From Lasioglossum baleicum (lineage: Eukaryota > Arthropoda > Insecta > Hymenoptera > Halictidae): a stretch of DNA of 64,000 nucleotides. Positions 58,071 through 64,000 of the stretch are shown in pieces; position 1 is the stretch's first letter, and the number at the start of each line of letters is the position of its first letter. A program made the position numbers and the translations under genes. Where the stretch lies: NCBI RefSeq assembly GCF_051020765.1, contig NC_134942.1, positions 2,232,001 through 2,296,000 of the forward strand, in the 5' to 3' direction. The notes beneath the pieces were generated by a model, which worked only from the letters and a program-made list of their open reading frames with translations, was not told the origin of the DNA and did not search any database.

Positions 58071-61000
58071 ATTTATACATATGATAATGTTATATTGACT
58101 CAACTTATGTTCGCTAACATTTAAATATCGTACGTCTAATTACTGACGTTAGAAACATTGCTACAACTAAAAACTTGTTAATTATTATATTCCAAATTGA
58201 TTCTTTTGTTTCCCTATTTAAGGATATACAATGGGTGTAAAAAGTATTCGTACGCCTTTTAAAACGGAATAACTGTTTTATAGCTGCACCAAACGACCTG
58301 ATTATCTATAATCAATTAGAAGCATTGGTTTACGAAATGATATACGAAAAAGATTTTTCAAAAATTATGATTTACGAGGTTACATGCAAAAATAAAAATT
58401 ATTTGGGCACTTAAAGAAAATTTGAAATATATGTTTTGTAGATGTATAGTAGTTACACACATGCTCAAAATTCCATCGAAATCGATTAACATACAGACGA
58501 GCCACAAGCAGTTAAAAATGGTGAAAATCGTATTTTTACACGACTTTTGATCAGTTTCTGCTTAAAACCCCCGGAATCGTACATCTTTCGATCCGTGTCG
58601 TTTTTTCCTGCGTTAACCGATTTCAAAAACCATCGAAGGCCCAACAAAATGCCAATCATAAATGCTACTAGAGAGCGATCGAATAAAAGCCAACTTCCTG
58701 ATCGAAAATTAGCCTGGTTAGGCAACAATTGCGTGACGAGCGATCAATGGATGAACTAGAGAACCATCGGATTTGTTTGTTCAATATTTATACACATTCA
58801 GTGAGCATCGAGTGATGCGGTGCAATAAATGTAGTAAAATTACCTTAGATCGCGACACTTGGAAACGTATACAGTTTTGTTAATAACGAAACGTATCAGG
58901 GAATAAACATTCAAGTATCTAGATCGAATGATGTCGTCGAAAGTAATTGTAACCGTATCGAAACTTCTGTTTCACGCCGAAATCTAGCGATTATGTTGAT
59001 AGTTAATACGCGATGTGTCGTATGTTTCGCGCTTTTGGCCCATCTTTGTTTGTTTTCCAACTTTTTTTAGCTCGTATAAATGACCAAAGAGCGGTTTTAT
59101 TGCTGAGAAAGAGAGAGCGAGAGAGAGAGAGAGAATGAACAAATAAAATGGGAGAACGATATGCAGTATCTCGACAGAGTTGGGAAAATCTGTTGTATAA
59201 AGAAAATAAGGAAATCAAAATGGAAGTAATGTGTGTTTGTTCGTGATAAATAAAATATTTATTTGAAGAACATTTCATTTGTAGAAGGACACCCTTAATT
59301 CTGTTATACGATTGAAATTTCATTGAAAAAATCAGATGTTTTAGTTATTTGAGTAGTCCCGTCTTTATTATCTTTCAACAATGTTATCCAATTTCTCATG
59401 CATATACGAACAAAACATTGTTCACTTATACATGTAATCGCCGATTTAATTTAAAAAATTTATTTAAGAAAGGTAAAAGGTATACTTTTTTATAGAGAAT
59501 ATGAAGCTTCATCGATTGGTGCAGGAAAAAACATACAACCCTATTTTTAAAAATACTGTTGACCTTCATATGCATCTCTCGAAACCATTCAACCTTATTG
59601 TATATGTGTAAAAATATCTGGTGAACCACCCTGCATACATATGTATATGTTAGCAAAAACTTTTAATATTTTATGCTATGTTATGTTGATTCTTGAATCA
59701 CTTTTTCATTGCATTTTCTACTTTGTATGTATCCAGTAAACTATGAATTTCACTATGAATTTTAGTTTCTACTGATATCGAAAAAATACAGGTAAATATT
59801 GCCTGGACAAGAAATTGGATATTATTTTCCTATAGAGTTACAAAAAAGTAATTTCTGGAAAAATAGAAATGATTTCACTGTGGTGAAAGAAATATGTTAA
59901 TTATCTACTGTATAAAGGGTTCATGTATCATATTTATTGCAGGTATGTATAAACTAATTGCTTTAACTTCTCAAAAAAGTTCAACTCGTGTATAGACGAA
60001 TATTTAAAAAATTGTCGTTTTCTTGAGAGCGTCCGAATATTAATGGGAATCCCTGTTACTTTCGGATCCACTCACGTTAATCAATATTTTTCTGCGGAAC
60101 AGACAAAAATGAATAAAAATTGACGGTAACCAACTCTGATCGTCAGACTGTGTTATAGAGAATGAATTAAGGAATTAAAGGCCCATTTTATGTAATTCAT
60201 AATATCGATACACAAATAGCCGAATCACGTATAAACGATAAAGAAAAAGGTAATATCGGCGATAAATAGCACGTTATTCCCAATTTACGTTGTAAGTTTC
60301 CATGTAAACGCAAGTATATGTATATAAATTCGATTAATACCAAAGTGTGCGGAGCTTCATGTGAATACGCGGTGACGCACTGAATTGTAAATAATAATAA
60401 TTCCATCCCTTATCCCTGCCCCTTATTTTTCATTGTCGTTAATTAGTGGATCGTTCTAGCGATGATTCGTTTCGGTGTTTGTATAGAATTGTTCCACACC
60501 GCTCCTCTTATGTGATGTACTTGTATGAAAGGGAGAACATCATAAACTTAAAGTTTTCGTAATCTATTCGGATCGTCTTCGGATTTGTATGATATTTCTA
60601 TACCGGCGCACACGTAATAAATTGTCCAATTAAAGTGCACTGGTTTATCAATTCTATTTCTAACACCCTTTCATGAATTATCATGTTCATTATATTAGGT
60701 TGGCAACTAAGTTCGCGGTCTCCACATTTTCTCAAACAAAGTCATATATATGTATATATTTTTAAAAATTCAGTGTACAGTCACTGATGATACAATAAAA
60801 GAATCACGAAACAAAAGGTCGCGAATTTATAAATTCTAGTTGCTAACCTAATATACATATCTAATAGTTAATGAGATATTATCGATATAGTTTTCAATTT
60901 GTAGCTACTATACCCGGCCGAGAGCTAGTGGGCGCTCGAACTCGTACCCCTCAATTTGAATATGATAAGTATACATATGTATATGTACGTATTCGATTTA

Positions 61001-61341
61001 AAAAACTGAAGGTGACCTTCACACCATGATAACAAATCAAAGTAACTAAAATCAGATTGGAACGCTATATGTCCCCCTAGAAACCATGCAAAATTTGTTT
61101 GAACATTTTTTTCGTACAAAAAATAACTTGCGAGTTATTCGAGATCGTCATGTTATCACGTATGTAATTGGTGATGCGAAAAGGAACTGGAAATTTGGTT
61201 AAACGACTAATAAATTGTTTTATTCAGAGATCACATGTGAAATTGACATAAAAAGAGAATTGAAGAAATGAATCGCAACGCACGTGTATCGCTTTTATAA
61301 TTAATATATTTGTCGATTAAAATTAAAATTATAAATAAAAA
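58071..61341. other. intergenic DNA between the small ORF and the DUF4806 gene
   Basis: AT-rich. It contains Tc1-like relic blocks (about 58230-58560 and 59960-60055), a short GA run at about 59110-59134 and a complete mariner-type MITE at 60695-60851. A TTTATT word at 61219-61224 is an AATAAA on the - strand, about 120 bases past the DUF4806 stop, and is a candidate poly(A) signal. No gene seen. Confidence 0.6.
60693..60853. mobile_element. mariner-type MITE, complete
   Basis: The element is 60695-60851 (157 bp) with TA on both sides. The left end is TTAGGTTGGCAACTAAGTTC; the right end inverted is TTAGGTTAGCAACTAGAATT. These are typical insect mariner ends. Internal GAAACAAAAGGTCGCGAATT mirrors the CACGACCTTTTGTTTCG block at 41160. 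No transposase frame. Confidence 0.82.
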
Positions 61342-61454
61342 TTAAAATTTGTTCGTGACTCGTTTCATGCGATCCACCGCCCTCTTAAGCCACAACTGAA
61401 TGGCTGTTTCCGTCTGCTTGTGGCTCTCGCTGGCTTTCGCCTTCTCCGCAGCAC
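61342..61454 (-). CDS. DUF4806 gene exon 6 (C-terminus)
   Basis: The acceptor is CTTATTCAAG. T from exon 5 plus GT makes Cys338. It encodes AAEKAKASESHKQTETAIQL and WLKRAVDRMKR, then TAA at 61344-61342. The amphipathic tail is usual for DUF4806 proteins of insects. Confidence 0.83.
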
Positions 61455-63793
61455 CTTGAATAAGAATTTCTTTGTTTATAGATTTGTGTGTGTGCTCATG
61501 AATACTTATTATAATAAAAATACTAAAACAAGGGTGATAATTACATATGATGAGGTTCGCAATATTCGTGTTTCGAAAAGGTTTCTTGCCCTTCCTCCCC
61601 AGCCAGCTGTACGACAACGCCAATTCGTCGGTGAGCAGCGTTGCGAGAGTCCTTTTCACGAATTCATAGCAATGTGAGCCACCAATTCTGTACACTTCTT
61701 CAACCTGAAATAAAAAGTTGTTGATATGTATATTACATTTTATTAACTAATCGAAAATGAAAGATCAGTGTCAGTTATTTTAAATATGTATATTATAAAT
61801 TTTGCTTACCGCATCATAGAAATTATCGCTCGTGTCTAACAATTCTTGAAATTCTGCCAACTGTTCTTCCGTATTAAGGGGGAATTGTAACCCCCAAAAT
61901 CGTTGGAAGAATGGAGTTTTTATATCCGTTGACATTGTCCTGATAATGTTATTCTTTGTCTCTATCTGCTGCAGAACGTCGGTCAGCAGAGTCTGAATCG
62001 CCTGGTTCTGCTGTACTATTATGCTCATCTGTTCGTCCCTCCTGCAGCAGGCATTGCAGCAATATCCCTCATCTTGCTTTCCTATCGATCGTTTCTTGGA
62101 TATATTAGAATTTCAAAAATGATTTTATTTATATCGAAAATATTTTCCTTATCTTACCACTACTGGACTGTTGTTGCACACTTTCATTTTCTTCAGCGTC
62201 TCTGCTGGTTGCCAGCGGATCTTCTTCGCTATGCGTTAACATCATCTTTTGATAGACGGCATTTGGATCGACGGGATCTGGATCGACGGGACCTGGATCG
62301 GCGGAATCTGGATCGACGGGATCTGGATCGACGGGATCTGGAGTTACTAAAAATAAAATATATTTTCATGAAAAAGATGTACTAATCACAGAAAAAGAAC
62401 GACGTATAACTTATGAATGTCGGGGCAAGACGAGAATTCTTTTCGAGAGCGGAACGAGTTCTCACCAACGAGTTCTTACCAATAGCAATCACTTTGAACT
62501 TTTTTGTCCTAAATTATCTTTGCTGACCTTCAAAGACTCTAATGTTGCACCTCGTTGGATTCGTCTGAATAGCCGCTATCAGAAAACAGGTACCAAAACA
62601 TAGCATTCTATTTAATTTAAAGAAACAAAGATGACCTTCACATCTGTGATGCGACTCCACCTAGCAATAAAAGATTAACGCCACGCTACAGCCCACAGTA
62701 GGCTAACCGACGAAATCTGTGGCAAAATCAAAGAACTTTCGATAGAAATAAGATATAGCGATGAAATTTTTTTAAAATAAAAGCTGAAACTTTGCAGAAT
62801 ATGGGAAAAATAGGGAGATCATAGTACGAACGTTTTTTAACCTTGAGAAAATTCGTTAAACATGTAGAATTTCAAGAAATCGATTTTGCAATATCCTGAG
62901 GTCGTAGACAAATTTTGAGACCAGATTTGAAATCAGCGTGAAAAAATCTACGGGAAATACAGTACAGCATGTTCAAAAAAAAAAATTTCCGCGCGTGGTA
63001 TTGAAAAAACCACAATTTTCTCGAAATTGTGCAAGTTTAACGAATTTTCTCAACGTTAAAAAACGTTCGTACCACAATCTCCATAATTATCCCATATTCT
63101 GCAAAGTTTCAGCTTTTATTTTAAACAAATTTCATCGCTCTATCTCATTTCTATAGAAAGTTCTTTGATTTTGACACAGATTTCGTCGGTTTAGCCCACT
63201 GTGCGGCTAATAATTTTATTTCGAGAACTTTTCTGCTGCTATCATACTTTCGGAGTTATTATACATATAAGTGGCAATAGTTACTGCTTCACCCTATATA
63301 ATGTGTTATAGGGTGCTTCTTGTTGCATTTACATACCCATCGTCCTATGTTTTTTGTTGTTCGAAGATGTGTCCAGAATTTCCTCATCGGACGAGTCTCC
63401 GACGCGCGACAACGACAGCGGCTGCTCCATTTTCCTCTTAGAACATCCTGCCTCCATCTCCAACTGCTGGTCACTTGTTTTCCCCAGCGCTTTGGCCTTT
63501 GCTCTGGCTTCCGCATAATCCTCTAGAAGCATTACACAATTATTATTTTAATTGTACATTTCTGATGTATAACTACTTCTCAACTTACCGAAAGTGCCAT
63601 TCCTGAACATCTTCACATGATGCTGTGACCATAATCCATTATTCCTCTGCACGGAATTTTTTATGGCTTTACGTACTTTATTTTGTGGTAAAAGAGGCCA
63701 ATAGCATTTGTCCCTCTCTACCCAATTTGTGGGCACTGCCTCCGCACTGCCGTCCTCGATGAACTGAACCACGGTCCATGTTGGCGCCTCCAT
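61342..63793 (-). CDS. DUF4806 domain protein (whole gene, six coding exons)
   Basis: Joining, in transcription order, 63793-63589, 63522-63337, 62346-62158, 62081-61810, 61704-61545 and 61454-61342 gives 1125 nt, 374 residues plus TAA. All introns are GT-AG with matching phase. Residues 1-68 (TVVQFIEDGSAEAVPTNWV) form the N-terminal region often paired with DUF4806 in insects. Residues 69-130 are a charged Ser-rich linker, and 131-157 a PDPVD repeat. Residues 200-206 are YCCNACC, followed by a likely coiled coil (210-245). The DUF4806 core is at about 254-337 (FPLNTEEQLAEFQELL, IGGSHCYEFVKRTLATLLTD, YSWLGRKGKKPF). The helical tail is AIQLWLKRAVDRMKR. Function is unknown. Such genes are multi-copy in many hymenopterans and are sometimes linked to mobile DNA. 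No premature stop, so it looks intact. Confidence 0.85.
61545..61704 (-). CDS. DUF4806 gene exon 5
   Basis: The acceptor is TTTTTATTTCAG and the donor ATCATAT|GTAATT. It encodes the second half of DUF4806 with GGSHCYEF, LLTDELALSYSWLGR and KGKKPFRNTNIANLII. The frame stays open past the donor for some codons, so a retained-intron form would differ in its tail. Confidence 0.85.
61810..62081 (-). CDS. DUF4806 gene exon 4
   Basis: The acceptor is CGATCGATAG and the donor GATGCG|GTAAGC. It encodes the Cys cluster CCNACC, a Gln-rich heptad-like helix (SIIVQQNQAIQTLLTDVLQQ) and the first half of DUF4806 (FWGLQFPLNTEEQLAEFQEL). Confidence 0.88.
62158..62346 (-). CDS. DUF4806 gene exon 3 with coding minisatellite
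   Basis: The acceptor is TTTATTTTTAG and the donor AGTAGTG|GTAAGA. The first half is a 15-bp tandem repeat (GATCCCGTCGATCCA type) read as DPVDP units, five to six copies with small changes. The second half is acidic (HSEEDPLATSRDAEENESV). Confidence 0.85.
62694..63203. mobile_element. family E foldback element in DUF4806 intron 2
   Basis: The ends CACAGTAGGCTAACCGACGA and, inverted, CACAGTGGGCTAAACCGACG lead into long inverted arms (CAAAATCAAAGAACTTTC, AAAGCTGAAACTTTGCAGAA, ACGTTTTTTAACCTTGAGAA). Total 510 bp with arms of about 200 bp. It makes up about half of the intron. A truncated relative lies at 26840-27260. No target duplication was visible. Confidence 0.8.
63337..63522 (-). CDS. DUF4806 gene exon 2
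   Basis: The acceptor is GCTTCTAG and the donor ACGATGG|GTATGT. It encodes DYAEARAKAKALGKTSDQQL and a basic/acidic linker with CSKRKME, SSDEEILDTSS and NKKHR; the basic groups could act in nuclear import. Confidence 0.82.
63589..63793 (-). CDS. DUF4806 gene exon 1
   Basis: ATG at 63793-63791. It encodes residues 1-68 plus one base; donor CTTTCG|GTAAGT. G plus AG of exon 2 makes Glu69. Confidence 0.85.
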
Positions 63794-64000
63794 TATATGT
63801 ATTTCCTAATAATCGAAAAGTTAGTCAGTTTGACATGACTAAATAGTAAGTATACTACAACTAACGGTAACAAATAACAGCTGTTGAAGGATATGATCGG
63901 CGTGGAGATCCTTTTCTAATCAAAAACACAGCCTCGTGAAATAGGTAACTCTAAGCTAGGGACCGCCAAATTTTTTTTTAACATCGACCCCTAAAAATTT
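63794..64000. other. upstream region of the DUF4806 gene
   Basis: About 207 bases of AT-rich DNA before the - strand start codon. There is no clear TATA box. The start codon context on the gene strand is ACATATAATGG. A non-coding first exon could lie beyond the window. Confidence 0.4.

Noticed and set aside
1..64000. CRISPR arrays, rRNA, tRNA and bacterial-type operons
   Set aside because: Regular spaced direct repeats typical of CRISPR are absent; the DNA is clearly an insect nuclear region. No tRNA cloverleaf or rRNA segment was recognised by eye; a covariance-model scan would be needed to exclude small RNAs fully.

Overview
The window is nuclear DNA of an insect. It has long AT-rich introns, dense small non-autonomous DNA transposons, and two multi-exon genes that can be rebuilt with GT-AG introns in correct phase. 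The gene content (an Islet-type LIM-homeobox gene and a DUF4806 gene of a kind common in Hymenoptera) and the CG-rich CGCGG runs in an AT-rich background suggest a hymenopteran, perhaps a bee. That placement is an inference from sequence style, not a measured result.

Layout. Positions 1-3349 are upstream intergenic DNA ending in a hAT-type MITE with a perfect 8-bp target duplication. Positions 3340-5266 are a GC-rich island read as promoter and 5' leader of tailup/Islet (tup), with upstream ORFs. The tup coding exons on the + strand are 5267-5405, 37979-38165, 43166-43470, 52066-52367, 52836-53042 and 53721-53957. Together they give a 458-residue protein with LIM1, LIM2, a homeodomain and a YQPPWKALSDFAL partner-binding segment. 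Intron 1 is about 32.6 kb and intron 3 about 8.6 kb; they hold most of the mobile DNA. After tup comes about 3.9 kb of repeat-rich DNA, then a 57-codon ORF with a signal-peptide-like start (57897-58070), then a six-exon DUF4806 gene on the - strand (61342-63793, 374 residues).

Mobile DNA is the striking part. Several families have TTAA at both ends (piggyBac type), including three back to back at 11077-11809. A TA-flanked MITE family with ends near GACTGCGGATCTTTATGCA occurs at twenty or more sites. Tc1/mariner-type short elements are also present. Long foldback elements lie inside tup introns 2 and 3. One locus (48999-50395) is a three-level nest: a Tc1-like relic, a PIF/Harbinger-like element with TAA target duplication inside it, and a near-perfect 127-bp-arm hairpin inside that.

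Function. tup encodes a transcription factor for motor neuron, heart and dorsal tissue development. Its long introns would normally carry enhancers, and several GC-rich islands of 400-600 bp in introns 1 and 2 are candidates. The DUF4806 gene has no known role and shows no functional link to tup. Most other open frames are chance frames in leader, repeat or GC-rich DNA.
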